Source: Spiroplasma endosymbiont of Diplazon laetatorius
GTDB taxonomy: Bacteria; Bacillota_I; Bacilli_A; Mycoplasmatales; Mycoplasmataceae
DNA: 64,000 nucleotides
Direction of reading: 5' to 3'
NCBI RefSeq assembly: GCF_964019625.1
Contig: NZ_OZ026458.1
Location: 310,001 to 374,000, forward strand
The notes beneath the pieces were generated by a model. It was not told the DNA's origin, made no database searches, and was given only the letters and a program-made list of their open reading frames with translations. The position numbers and the translations under genes were made by a program. This document shows, piece after piece, positions 14,341 to 25,157 of the stretch (positions within the stretch are counted from its first letter, which is position 1; each line of letters opens with the position of its first letter).

Positions 14341-14361
14341 GTTTAAGAAAGGAAGAATAAT

Positions 14362-16449
14362 ATGGCAAATAACATAAGGGTAACAAAAGAGGATTTTAAA
14401 AGATACATGTCTGAGTGTCCTAAAATAGCTTGAATATTTCATAGCATTGAAAACTTCAAAAAAACCATAGAGTTAAAGAAAAACGAAATGATTGAAACTC
14501 ATTACAAAGCATCAATTGAAACTGATGAAGATTGAAACACTTCAGCTGGTTTTAATGCTATTGACCTTTACTCTGATTTGTTAGAAAAAGACGAAACTGA
14601 ATTAACTCAACCAGAAATAGCTCAAAAAGAAATGTTAATAAAACAAATGGAAGATTTAAACGGATTTGAAATATCAGGTCTTCTAGCAGAAACAATAGTA
14701 GATGGTAATGCTGTTGGATATGCTGCTAGAGAATATTTTATTGAAAAACTTTATGAAGAAAATCTTAAAAACAAAACAGATTTTGAATATATAGATTTTC
14801 AAGAAAAGGGTTATGTAGAAACAATTGAAGAAACAAAAAAAGCATTAGAAGGAAATAAAGTTAAGTATTTATTCGAGTCTTCATTTGAATATATGGACTC
14901 AATGTTAAGAGTTAGATGTGACGTTTTAATTAATCATGGTAACAGACATGTTACTATAGTAGAATTTAAAGCATCAACAAAATCTAAAGCAGTTCACTTT
15001 TTTGATGTGCTTTATCAAAAAAAAGTACTTGAAAAAAGTGGTTACTTTGTAGATGATGTAAAAGTTGGACTAATAAACAAGTGTTATGTTAGAGGTGAAG
15101 GTATTGATCCTAATAGACCAGATTTCTTTATTGAATATTCAGAAATGGATTTTGAAAAAGAAGTGAAACCTCATTTGGAAAATATTGAATTACCCAAATC
15201 AGATGAATCTGATTTAAACTACTCACAATTAATTAGAATAACAGATAAGTTAGAATCAACAAAAAAAGATGTTGGTTTAAATGAAATGATTTTAGGTATG
15301 GAAGATTATGGATTTGACTTTGATGAAAAAATATTGGAAATATCAAAATACCTTCAAAATGATTCAGTAATTTTTAATACTGAATGTGAAAAATATCAGT
15401 TTGATTACAAAAACAAACATCATAAATTAGAAAAAGCAATTTGTCATCATGTTGTTGATTATTATGATAAAACTAGATTTAATTTATATGAATTGACTAG
15501 ATTTAAAGCTAAAGCTGCAATAATAAGTTCAAGAGATGAAAATGCAATTTATATTGACAATATTGATGATGTTAATCATTCTAAATTTCAAGGTAAAGGA
15601 AAATCTCTTTTTGGAAAAGATGAATTAAGAGTTATAAAAACAGTTAGAAGTTATTTAAAAAATGGATCACTATCTCCTTTAGATATAATTAGAGAAGATG
15701 GTGTTAGAAATTTAATGAGTCTTTTAAAAGATTATTATAGATATCCAGTCTATATGTATGATTTTGAAACAGTAAAGTGAGCTGTTCCAAAATATGATAA
15801 TTCTTGATCATATGAACAAATACCATTTCAGTATTCAATACATGTAATAGACAATCCCAACTATGATTTTAACGATCCTATAAATACAATGAAACACTTA
15901 AACTTCATTGCTCAAAAACAAGAAGATCCAAGACCTGAATTTTTAGTTAACTTTATTAGAGATTGTTTTGCATATGGGCCTGGTGTATATGTTGCTTATA
16001 ATAAATCATTTGAAAGAAGTGTAATTAAAAACTTAATTTATTCATATCCTCAATTAAGAAAACCATTAGAGTATATTTATAACAATACAATTGACTTAAT
16101 GGAGTTCTTTAAGAAAAAAGAAGACAATTGATTGATTTATCATCCAGACTTTAGAGGATCATATTCAATTAAAAAAACTCAACCAGCTTTAGATAGTACT
16201 TTAAGCTATAAAGACTTAAAAATAAATAAAGGTGATAAAGCTAGTCAAACTTTTAGACAATTTTTAGATGATGTTATAAGTCAACAAGAATATGAAGTGA
16301 TCTTAAAAGAAGATATGCTTAAGTATTGTGATAGAGATACTCTCGCTATGATAGTTGTCTTACAAAGAGTTGTAGATATTGTAAGAGAATATAATCCTAA
16401 TTTTGAAATGTACATTAGACAAATGTTGGAGGAAGAAGAAAATGCATAA
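14362..16449 (+). CDS. DUF2779-type nuclease (PD-(D/E)XK plus RNase H-like)
   Basis: A 695-residue protein continuous through several TGA codons. The middle region (about residues 180-215) has RCDVLINHGNRHVTIVEFKA, a D...ExK pattern typical of RecB/Cas4-like PD-(D/E)XK nucleases. The C-terminal part begins with YMYDFETVK (DFE, an exonuclease-type acidic motif) and continues with YNKSFERSVI, IDLMEFF and YCDRDTLAM, which resembles DUF2779 and RNase H-like exonuclease folds. The substrate is unknown; a role in DNA repair or RNA turnover is only an inference. Its end overlaps the fmt start by 8 bases. Confidence 0.75.
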
Positions 16450-17392
16450 GGTAATATTTTGTGGAACACCTCAAATTTCTGTAGAAATTTTAAAAGGTTT
16501 AGAAAATATTGGTGTTGAAATAGTTGGTGTAATAACTCAACCAGATAAACAAGTTGGTAGAAAAAAGGAAATTAAATTTTCTCCTGTGAAAGAATATGCT
16601 TTAGCAAAAGGTTATACATTATTTCAACCTTTTAAAATAGGTGAAATCTATGAAGAATTAAAAGAACTTAAAGCTGACTTTATGTTAACTTGTGCCTATG
16701 GACAATTCATAACCCAACCAATTTTTGATTTATTTAAAAACTGTGTAAATACTCATGCAAGTATATTGCCAAAGTATCGTGGAGGAAGTCCTATTCAGTT
16801 TGCAATTATGAATGGAGAAAAAACTACAGGTATTTCATTAATGAAAATGGTAAAGAAAATGGATGCTGGTGAAGTATATTATCAAGAAGAAATTGAAATC
16901 GAAGATAAAGACGATTCAGCGTCATTATTTGAAAAAATGGCTATTTTAGGTAAAAAAATGATTGAAGAAAAACTTTTAGATATATTTGAAGGAAAAATCA
17001 AAGGTATTGAACAAGATGAAAGCAAAGTTACTTTTGCATATAATTTAAAAAATGAACAAGAAGTTATTGATTGAAATAAGTCAGCTTATGAAATAAATAA
17101 TTTTATAAGAGCTTTAAGTCCTCAACCCATTGCTTTTACTTTTATTGGAGAAGAAAGAATCAAAATAAAATTATCTAGAGTTATTAGAGATGATGAAAAT
17201 ATAGTTACAGTAGATAAAATATTTGCAAATGGAGAAGTAATATCTACTGATAAAGAAGGTATTATTGTAAATACTGCTAATGGGTATTTGAAAATACTTG
17301 AATTACAAAGAGAGGGTAAGAAAATGGTGAGTGCATCAACATTTAACGATCCTAACTCTTCAATTAAAATGGGAATTAAATTTGGAAAATAA
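16442..17392 (+). CDS. fmt: methionyl-tRNA formyltransferase
   Basis: A 316-residue enzyme that formylates Met-tRNAfMet for initiation. FCGTPQISVEIL opens the N-terminal domain; the active site is visible as NTHASILPKYRGGSPIQ and the downstream MDAGEVY (Asn, His, Asp). The C-terminal OB-like domain is complete. I start at the ATG at 16442, which overlaps the previous gene by 8 bases and has TGGAGGA upstream, because the protein then begins like family members. Confidence 0.95.
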
Positions 17393-17416
17393 GTCAATCT
17401 TTAGGCTTATTTTTAT
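17388..17416 (+). terminator. weak intrinsic terminator after fmt
   Basis: AATAAG / CTTATT arms around the stop codon, then TTTTATTTT. The stem is short. Confidence 0.5.
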
Positions 17417-17500
17417 TTTCTAATTATTTGCTCTAAAATCTACTAAAAAGGTATTTTTTTATATATAATTTATTTAGAAATATTAAAGGGAGATTAATTT

Positions 17501-18058
17501 ATGTCAGTAAACGATTTAAGACCTGGAAGTACATTCTTATATGATGGAAACATCTTTGTAGTTTTAGAAAACTCATTTTCTAAAACAGGAAGACAACAAG
17601 GAAAGGTTACAGTTAAAGTTAAAAACTTAAGAACTGGAGCTAGAGTTGAAATAACATTTACAGGTGGAGAAAAAGTAGATAAAGCTTTAATTGAAAAGAA
17701 AGATATGCAATACCTATATAATGATGGAACAAATTGTGTATTAATGAACACAGAAACTTATGAACAAGTTGAAATCGCTTCATCAAAATTAGAGTGAGAA
17801 TTAAAATTCATTACAGATGGAATAATGGTTAAAATGACTGAATATGATGGAGAAATCCTTGGTATCACAATTCCAGAAAAAATAGAGTTAACAATAGTTG
17901 AAGCAGAACCTGCTGTAAAAGGTGACACAACAAGTGGAACTCAAAAGAAAGCAAAAGTTGAAACTGGGTTAGAAATAACTGTTCCCTTATTTATTAAAGA
18001 GGGAGAAAAAGTTTTAATTAACACAACTGATGGTAAATACGCTGGAAGAGCTAACTAA
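17501..18058 (+). CDS. efp: elongation factor P
   Basis: A 185-residue, three-domain factor that relieves ribosome stalling at polyproline. MSVNDLRPGSTF, NLRTGARVE, MQYLYNDG and the C-terminal TDGKYAGRAN are diagnostic. The domain I tip loop reads KTGRQQG, so Arg31 occupies the place of the modified Lys seen in many EF-Ps (Lys32 in Bacillus, Lys34 in E. coli). It is followed by a Gls24-like gene 26 bases downstream, an arrangement also known from Firmicutes. Confidence 0.95.
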
Positions 18059-18084
18059 AATAATAGATTAAGAGGTATTTGTTT

Positions 18085-18375
18085 ATGTACATTTCAATTG
18101 AAAGAAACTCTAGAGGAACTTTAGAGATCGATGAAAAAATTTTAAGTAAAATAATTGAGTTTGATGTAACATCAAACGCTACAGGTTATAGAGATATAAA
18201 AGCATCTGTTAGTATTCACCAAGAAACAAACTTATTCATAGTTGTAAGAGTTTATACTATTGAAAAAGGGATGTTTGCTATGGATGGTATAAAAGTGGCT
18301 TCAATTATTAATGATTCAATTTATAAAACATTGAGAATTAAACCAAAAAATATAGCATTTTCATTTATAAAATAG
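18085..18375 (+). CDS. Asp23/Gls24-like small protein
   Basis: A 96-residue protein with the alternating pattern of the Asp23/Gls24 (YqhY, MMB_0454-like) family: IDEKILSKIIEFDVTSNATGYRDIKASVSIHQ, then LFIVVRVYTIEKG. In Firmicutes a YqhY gene lies near efp and nusB, which fits the position after efp. I start at ATG 18085 with AGAGG upstream, not the in-frame TTG 6 bases earlier. The function of the family is poorly known; a link to envelope or lipid homeostasis has been proposed for YqhY. Confidence 0.7.
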   Translation: MYISIERNSRGTLEIDEKILSKIIEFDVTSNATGYRDIKASVSIHQETNLFIVVRVYTIEKGMFAMDGIKVASIINDSIYKTLRIKPKNIAFSFIK

Positions 18376-18397
18376 GTACAAAAGACCTATTTTTTTG
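18371..18397 (+). terminator. intrinsic terminator
   Basis: ATAGGT / ACCTAT stem overlapping the stop codon, then TTTTTTT. Confidence 0.75.
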
Positions 18398-18420
18398 TAT
18401 AACCAAGTGCTATAATATGC

Positions 18421-18449
18421 TTTAAAAATGTGTTGAAATAGTGTATAAT
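18421..18449 (+). promoter_or_regulatory. promoter of the 18479 gene
   Basis: -35 TTTAAA (18421-18426), 17-base spacer and perfect -10 TATAAT (18444-18449), again preceded by TG. Confidence 0.65.
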
Positions 18450-18478
18450 CATTTTGTATTTAAATGGAGGAACTAGGT

Positions 18479-20344
18479 ATGGCAGCTGCAAAAACAACAG
18501 GAAAAAAAACAACTACAACAGGAAAAAAACCAACTAATGGAAAACCTGGAGTAACTGAATATGTAAATCAAAAATTCGGTCCTAAAGCATTAGCTTTAAT
18601 TAATAAATATAATCTTCAAACAGATGAAAGTTACAAAAAATTAATCTCATCATTTGAAAGAATTGATTCATTACCAAAAAATGACCCAAGAAAACCTAAT
18701 TTAGTTGATTTATGAGAAGGAGAATTCAATAGAATTTTCAAACATTTCTGAGAAAACTATGCAAGTGGTCAAAAGAGAAAAGATAATGGAGTTTCAGGTT
18801 GAAAAGAAAGACTTGATGTTAAACCTGTTGCTATGTCTCCTGATCAAAAAAGAAAAGACTTAATGACTAAACTATCACCAGGTTCTATTTCTTCAAATAG
18901 AAATACTAAAGAAGATATTCTTTCAAGAGCTGGTTATGTTAGTCAAGTTAAAACAGAACAATTTAACTTTACTGCAGTTCCAAGAACTGGACAAAATATT
19001 TATGAAATTGAAAATTTATTAAGCGCAGCTGAAGAAAAAGGAATGGGAGAACCAGAAAGCATTTTACAAAATGGTTTTGGAGTCGCTCAAAAAGTAGAAG
19101 TTGAAGAAGCTCCAAGAGCATCTAAAGAAACAAAAGTTTCAATGGATGAAGAAACAGAGTTGATGACTTCAAAAGCTATACCAGATCCAAATTTATTAGA
19201 ATTTATAAATGAAGGAAAAGTTTCAAATGAAACTTCAAATGAAGTTGAAGTTAAAACTGAAAAACAAAATATGAATAATAACAAAGAAGAAACTTTAGGA
19301 TATGTTGCAAGAGAAAACATGTCAAGAGAAGAATTCAACAGAGCAAATAATATTTACTTTGATGAAAGTCAATTAAACAGTGAAGATGATAATTTAGCAG
19401 CCCTAGAATTAGGAACTGAATTCTTCCAACAACATTTAACAGAAGATGTTTTAGGTTCTTCTCATGTAGAAGTTAATGAAGGTCTTGCAAAAAGAGAATA
19501 TAACGCTAAAGATGAAGCAGTTGCTCCAGAAAAAAGAAATATTCTTTCAAAAGAGGGATTCGAAATCACTTTAAATCCTGAAAAAACTGATTTATCAGGA
19601 AAAATTTTATATGATGCAAAAGCTTCATCATCTAAATCAAAACCATATCACGAAGAAAATCCAGTTGGTTACTACCCAATGAATTATGATGCTGCAAAAA
19701 GACCAGCAATGCATGATTTAATGGCTGCTCACCAAAGAGAAGGAAAAGCTCTTGATGAAATGACACAAAAAATCGAATTCTTAAGAGAATTAAGAAACGA
19801 TCGTCGTCACAGAATCAATATGATGAAGATTGAACGTGCTAACAGTTACATTGTTGCTCGTGCAAGAAGATTAGCTGAAGCTCGTGAATTAAAAAGACTT
19901 AAAAAACGTGAAGAATTTAATCTAAAAGCAATTGAAAAAGCAGAAAGATTAAGAAGATTACAAGAACGTCAAAAATTAATTGAATTAATGAAAGAACGTC
20001 AATTAAAGAGAAACGAAGAAAAACGTGTTGCTACAGTATTGAGATTAGAACGTGAAAGACGTCTTGAAAGAGATGCTAAATACAGAACAGAAATCGCAAG
20101 TATTGATGCACAAATTAGACACGAACAAGAAATGATTAAACGTACAGAGCTTAAAATGAAAGCTTACTTTACAAAGGTTCATGATGACCAATTATTTGAC
20201 AAATCATTAAAAATTGCAAAAGCAACTACTCCAAATTACAAATCAATTGAACAAAAAGCAGAAATGATTCAACAATTAGAAGAACAAAAACGTAAAGATA
20301 GAGTAGAAAAAATAAGTAGAAAATTTATAAAAAATATTAAATAG
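18479..20344 (+). CDS. large hypothetical protein with basic N-tail and Arg/Lys-rich coiled coil, 621 aa
   Basis: The first 25 residues are a Lys/Thr/Gly tail (MAAAKTTGKKTTTTGKK), followed by a Trp-containing globular stretch (about 28-118: YVNQKFGPKALALINKYNL, FKHFWENYASG). The centre (120-410) is acidic and low in hydrophobics. Residues about 425-620 form a long charged helix rich in Arg, Glu and Lys (RERRLERDAKYRTEIASID). GGAGGAACTAGGT precedes the ATG. Arg codons in the helix are often CGT, unlike the AGA of the rest of the window. No family is recognised; a structural or nucleic-acid-binding role is possible. Confidence 0.75.
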
Positions 20345-20352
20345 TCAAATCA

Positions 20353-20387
20353 TGGGCAAGAATTTATTTTAAACTTGCCTATTTTTT
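20353..20387 (+). terminator. intrinsic terminator
   Basis: GGGCAAG / CTTGCCT stem with a 13-base AT loop, then ATTTTTTG. Confidence 0.7.
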
Positions 20388-20394
20388 GTATAAT
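20387..20394 (+). promoter_or_regulatory. promoter (-10) of the 20416 operon
   Basis: TGTATAAT with -10 TATAAT at 20389-20394, directly after the terminator and 22 bases before the ATG; it implies a very short leader. Confidence 0.6.
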
Positions 20395-20415
20395 TTTGAA
20401 AACGAGGTGTATTTT

Positions 20416-21447
20416 ATGGCAAAGAGTAAAAAAATAATAGACAGAACACCTAGTATGAAGGTTTTAGAAGAAGCTAAACTAGGGATAAATACAATTAACT
20501 CTCTTTCTGGGAAAATTGGAACTGCTGCATTAAAAAGTACTAGTGAAAAACCAGAATTACACAAATCAGTTCAAAAAATGCAAGATAGACAGTTGAATCC
20601 ATTGGATGAAAAAAGAACTGACTCTAGAACAAGACATATTGAAAAAGTTAGAAACAAAACAGAAGTTATTAATGAAAAACTTACTCTTTTAGAAGAAAGA
20701 AAAATGGGTTTTGTAAGTAATAAAAAATTGGATTATGAATTGGAATTGGAAAGAAAAAGAGAAGAATCAAAGAAAAAGGTTAAAAAATCTTTATTTCAAA
20801 ACCAAGATTATGAAAAATTGAACAAACAAGCAGCAAATTTATTTGCTCAAGATGTTGTTGTTAAATCTAAAATAAAGGATTCTAAAGAAAATCTTAAAGG
20901 TAGAAATCAAAAAGTAGCTGATCTTAAATCAATGTTTGATACTTCTTCTTCTAGCAAAATATCTTTTAAAACAAACAACACAGTTGTTAACACAAAAAGA
21001 ATTACTAAAATATTAGGTGATATTTCATTTGGAAGCGAATCAAGTGAATATTTTGCAAAAGCTCAAGAAAAAGAAAATCAAAGAATTTTTTCATCACCTT
21101 TAGCTGATTATAAAGTTGAAGATTCTGCAAAAGATTTAGAAATAACTGAAAATAAAGATGATATTCAAGATCAAACAATTGATATTAATGAAACACAAGA
21201 ATCAATTGACTTAAAAACAATAAATCAAAAAGCTAAAAAATATGAACAAGAAGCTGAAAAGATTAGAAAAGAACTAGATAAATTAAATGATAAAAAAATA
21301 GAATCATATAATATATCAAATATTTACAACAAAATTTTAGAAAGCAGCCAAGCTGTTAAAATAAGCAGAACAAAGAAACCTAAAAAAGAAGTTTCAAGTA
21401 ATGTAGATATTAGTAAAATGCCATCAATAGCATTTGAGAAGAAATAG
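20416..21447 (+). CDS. hypothetical coiled-coil protein, 343 aa
   Basis: A Lys/Glu/Ser-rich protein with no membrane segment. Coiled coil is likely at about residues 75-130 (INEKLTLLEERKMGF, ELELERKREESKKKVKKS) and again at 275-305 (KKYEQEAEKIRKELDKLNDKK). The first gene of a three-gene operon (20416-23690) with spacings of 16 and 25 bases, all three unknown and the last membrane-anchored, which suggests a common structure. GAGGTG lies before the ATG. Confidence 0.75.
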   Translation: MAKSKKIIDRTPSMKVLEEAKLGINTINSLSGKIGTAALKSTSEKPELHKSVQKMQDRQLNPLDEKRTDSRTRHIEKVRNKTEVINEKLTLLEERKMGFVSNKKLDYELELERKREESKKKVKKSLFQNQDYEKLNKQAANLFAQDVVVKSKIKDSKENLKGRNQKVADLKSMFDTSSSSKISFKTNNTVVNTKRITKILGDISFGSESSEYFAKAQEKENQRIFSSPLADYKVEDSAKDLEITENKDDIQDQTIDINETQESIDLKTINQKAKKYEQEAEKIRKELDKLNDKKIESYNISNIYNKILESSQAVKISRTKKPKKEVSSNVDISKMPSIAFEKK

Positions 21448-21463
21448 AAGGGAGAAAATCCTT

Positions 21464-22708
21464 ATGGCTAAAAAAAACAAAGTTAAATCAGAAAAGGATT
21501 TTCCTTTACTATCTCCTAAAGTAAAAATTAGAGTAAAAAACCTTATTGAAAAAAGACTTACAAGTCAAACAATAATGTTATTTGCGCAAGAATATGAAAC
21601 TTACGATTTTGATTTTCGTGAGCAATTAATAGATTATATTAATTATTTAATGGAAATTGAAAGAGAAAAATGAATGAATGATTCAGGTCATTTATACGAA
21701 AAACAAAGTGTTCAGTCTTTTTCAAACCTAAAACAAGTAGATTTCTATCAAAGACAAGAGGAAATTAAAAAATTCCAAGAATACTTAACTAAAGATAGAG
21801 ATTTAGCTACTCAAAAAGCAATTGAAAATTCAAGAAGAGAAACACTTATTAAAAAGCCAGAAGTTAGTGAAACTACAAAAGTAACTAAATCTACAGAAGG
21901 TAAGTCAATTGAAAAAAATTCAATTAACAGAATGCTTCTAGAGGCTAAAATGAGAGAAGAAAAAGAAGCTAGAGAAGCAAAATTAAGAGAAGCTAAAAGA
22001 TTAGAAGAAGAAAGACTTAAAGAATTAGAAAAACAAAAAGCGCTTGAGAAAAAGAAAAAAGAACTTGAAAAACAAAATAAATCAAAAAAAGTTAAAAAAG
22101 AAGCTAAAAAGAACTCTAAACCAGTAAAGGCTAAAGTTAAAACTCAAACAGATAGAGATTATGAAAAAGAACAGGCTGAAAAAGAAAAACTTTGAAGAGA
22201 ATTGTATGGTAAATCAAGACAAGAAACTCTTGATGAAAGAAAAACAGAAAGCCAAACAATAGATGATTTTGTTGAATACGATAAAAAACCTAATTTTGAT
22301 TCAACTATTGAATTACAACATTCATTTACTATATTGGGTCATGTTTTTTCTATGGAAGAAACAACAGATCCGAAAAATAAATACTTTAGTTTTTGATATG
22401 GAATTAAAAAAAGAGCTAAAACTTCAAATGTTTCAATTTGATTAAGTATTTACCCTAACAAACAAAAATCTGTTCTTAGAAAGAGATTAAGATTAGAAGC
22501 TAATATGGGTATGTGAGATAAAATTAAATCAATATTTGGAGCAAATCCATCAAAAGAAGTTGCAAAAAAACAAAAACCTAAAAAAGAAGTTAAAAAAGTT
22601 AAGGTAAAAGAAGAAAAACCTAAAAAAGAAGTTAAAAAAGTTGAACCAAAAAAACAAAAACCAAAAAAACAAAAACCTAAAAAAGAAGAAACTAAAAAAG
22701 ATAAATAA
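21464..22708 (+). CDS. hypothetical protein with Lys-rich repeat tail, 414 aa
   Basis: Domains by eye: a helical N-terminal region (1-75, LIEKRLTSQTIMLFAQEYETYDF), a long Glu/Lys/Arg charged helix (about 150-245), a small globular part (about 265-365, HSFTILGHVFSMEETTDP and FWYGIKKRAK) and a very basic tail with repeats of KPKKEVKK (365-414). Several TGA are read as Trp. AGGGAGAAAA precedes the ATG. The tail could bind membrane lipid, nucleic acid or an acidic partner; this is inference. Confidence 0.75.
22572..22642 (+). repeat. 29-bp direct repeat, 42-bp period, in the Lys-rich tail
   Basis: Two identical 29-base copies at 22572-22600 and 22614-22642 encode KPKKEVKKV; shorter KPKKQ / KPKKE copies follow to 22690. 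The unit is in frame (14 codons), so gain or loss of a copy would change tail length without breaking the gene. Confidence 0.8.
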
Positions 22709-22733
22709 AATTAAGGAAAGTGTGAATTAAATT

Positions 22734-23690
22734 ATGTATTATGCAATTGGTGTGGCAGTTTTCATTGTGCTTTTAGCAATAACTTTAACTGTTACTATTT
22801 GTATCGTTTTAAAAATCAAAAAACCTAAAAAAATATTAAAACAAGTAACAAATCAGCCATTTTTTATAAATCAAGAGCACAATAAAGAAAAATGATTTGT
22901 CTCTAAAGATGGTACTTTTGAGAAAAAGTGAATGGAAGTTCAAGATTATGATTTCAAGATAAGATATTTTGATTATGAAGAAAACTTCTCAAAAGGGTTT
23001 TTAAATTCAAAATTCATTAGAACTAAAATTTTCTTGTATGAAATAATGGATATAAAATCAGTAAATAAAACTATTGAAAGAATTCAATTATATACAACTT
23101 GTCTTGAAAATATTTGATGAAATAAATATAAGATATTGTTAACAACATCTTTTAATGAAATGCCTCAAATAACTCAAGCACCAGAATACTTTTTCTATAA
23201 ATACTACTTCAAATTTATTTCTAAACTAAGAAAAATAATGATTAGTTATTTATGTGATTATATTATTCCGAATGTAATAATTACTGAGTTAAATCAAGAA
23301 AAATATAAAAAATACAAAATAAACATATCAAACGATCCTAAAAAGAATATATTATTTGCCTTTGAACAAGTTGCTCAAGAAGCAGATGATTTGTCTAACC
23401 AAATTCATGAAGAATTTAATATAGAACTTAGTCAAAAAGGATCTGAATGAAAAATTGATTACTCAACTAAAAAAGATCCTTTAAGTTTATTCTTGCCTGA
23501 AGAAATTGTTAAAAAGAATATGCTTAGAAAGAAAATAGTTACTTTATCTAAAAAGTATAAAATACCTTTTAATGGTAACATTGAAGAAACAGTTCAAAAT
23601 CTACAAATATATTTAAATAGTGTAGAACAAGATAAAATTAATTCAATAAAACAACTAGTTACTAACTTTAATGATGAATTAAATGTTTAA
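22734..23690 (+). CDS. hypothetical protein with N-terminal membrane anchor, 318 aa
   Basis: Residues 4-27 form one transmembrane helix (IGVAVFIVLLAITLTVTICIVL), followed by KIKKPKK, which predicts a cytoplasmic C-terminal part by the positive-inside rule. The rest (about 60-318) is a mixed, aromatic-rich domain with no recognised family. Several TGA are read as Trp. The ribosome site is poor (AAGGAA about 18 bases upstream), so coupling to the upstream gene is likely. Last gene of the 20416 operon. Confidence 0.75.
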
Positions 23691-23717
23691 AAACCACTTA
23701 TAAAAAGTGGTTTTTTG
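23691..23717 (+). terminator. intrinsic terminator
   Basis: AAACCACTT / AAGTGGTTT stem of 9 bp, then TTTT. Confidence 0.85.
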
Positions 23718-23746
23718 TTATTTTATTCAAATAATATCAATAAAGA

Positions 23747-23775
23747 TTCAATTTAGTCCAATAAGATTATATAAT
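23747..23775 (+). promoter_or_regulatory. promoter of the 23798 gene
   Basis: -35 TTCAAT (23747-23752), 17-base spacer, perfect -10 TATAAT (23770-23775). Confidence 0.65.
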
Positions 23776-23797
23776 AATAGTTATATGGGGGTACTAT

Positions 23798-25120
23798 ATG
23801 TTATATACAGCAAGTGATGCTATAAACTTAGTTTATAAAATAATAGGTAAAACACTTTCTTTATTAAGTGATGATTTTTCAAAAGATAAAGAAAAACAAA
23901 AACAAGTTGCTTTAAATTTAAAGGAATTTTATAGATATTCAATGAAAAAAAGAGTTCACACAGAAAGTGAAATCATAGCTTGTGGAGAAACTTTTAATTG
24001 AAACTTTATAACTCCTTCAGAACTTAGTGAGTTAAAACAATTATTTTTAGATAATTGTTTAATATCAACAACAGAAAATCATTACTTAGATCATGAATAT
24101 GTTGTCCAAGAATTAAACAAAACTTATGATAAAGCGCTAGAAAATACTTTTATAGTTGAAAGAGAACTTATTGATTGAGATAAAACTATTAAAATGGTTG
24201 AATCAAGATTTTTAGCATGAATACATGCTAAAAACTTAAAACAAGATAAGGATTTAAAAGAAAAACTGTTATCTATAATGGCTAACTTAAATGAAAAAGA
24301 AGAAGTATCTTATTATTCAAAATATAATATATTGATTGAAACTTTAAGAAACTTTAAACAATTCATTGAAGATTACGACAATGGCAAAGTAGCTCCAACA
24401 CCTGAAAATCATAAATACTATGAAAAATGTATAATTAGTATTGATGGATTAAAATTCATAGACGAAAAGGACTTTATCATTTACTTGGATTATGATCGAA
24501 TATTAGATCAAATACAAAAATTACCTGATAATGCTGAATTATGAGACTTTAACTTTACTATGGAATTAAATATTAGAATCTTCTTTTCTAATATATTAAG
24601 TAACATAATAACTTCTCAAACCATAAGTGTTTGAGGTGCTAAAGCAGAAATGATTAGAAGTAATGGTGGTTGATTAATCTCAAGAGAAAAAGAAGCATTT
24701 AAGAATCTATACATTGCCCTTACTCAATCAAGTGAAAAAGTACAAGAATTAATTTCTTTATCAACAAAAAGACTTAACAGAAATTTAATTCAATTAGTTA
24801 AGGATTTATTAATAAAATACAAAAATAAAATAGGTGATGACCTATACAATCCTATTATTCTTAATTCATATTTTGAACAAATAGATAAATTAATCAAATA
24901 CCATGAAGCTGGTATTTCTGATTCTTTCCTATCGCATCCTAATGAAGTTTTAGATGGATTTAATATTAAATCTGCTGATGCTTTATTGGATTTTGAAAAT
25001 ATGTCAAGAATATCAGATGCATTAATTGAATTGGATTCTAATTTAGCTAGTCAATCAAAAGGTGACATGCTTAAAACAGTTGAATTCATTAAAAAAATTA
25101 GTGATATTGAAGAATTTTAA
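23798..25120 (+). CDS. hypothetical protein, 440 aa
   Basis: A soluble, predominantly helical protein, continuous through seven TGA codons. No signal peptide or membrane helix. It has several Trp-containing segments (ETFNWNFITPSELSELKQLF, FLAWIHAKNL, SVWGAKAEMIRSNGGWLIS). GGGGGT lies 9 bases before the ATG. I recognise no family. It stands alone between two terminators inside the lineage-specific block. Confidence 0.75.
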
Positions 25121-25143
25121 ATCGTTATAATGACGATTTTTTA
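25119..25143 (+). terminator. intrinsic terminator
   Basis: AATCGT / ACGATT stem beginning in the stop codon, then TTTT. A short stem; the downstream gene may be partly co-transcribed. Confidence 0.6.
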
Positions 25144-25157
25144 ATTGGAGGTAAATT

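Noticed and set aside
22560-22700. CRISPR-like repeats
   Set aside because: The repeats lie in frame in a coding region, have no unique spacers and no cas genes are near.
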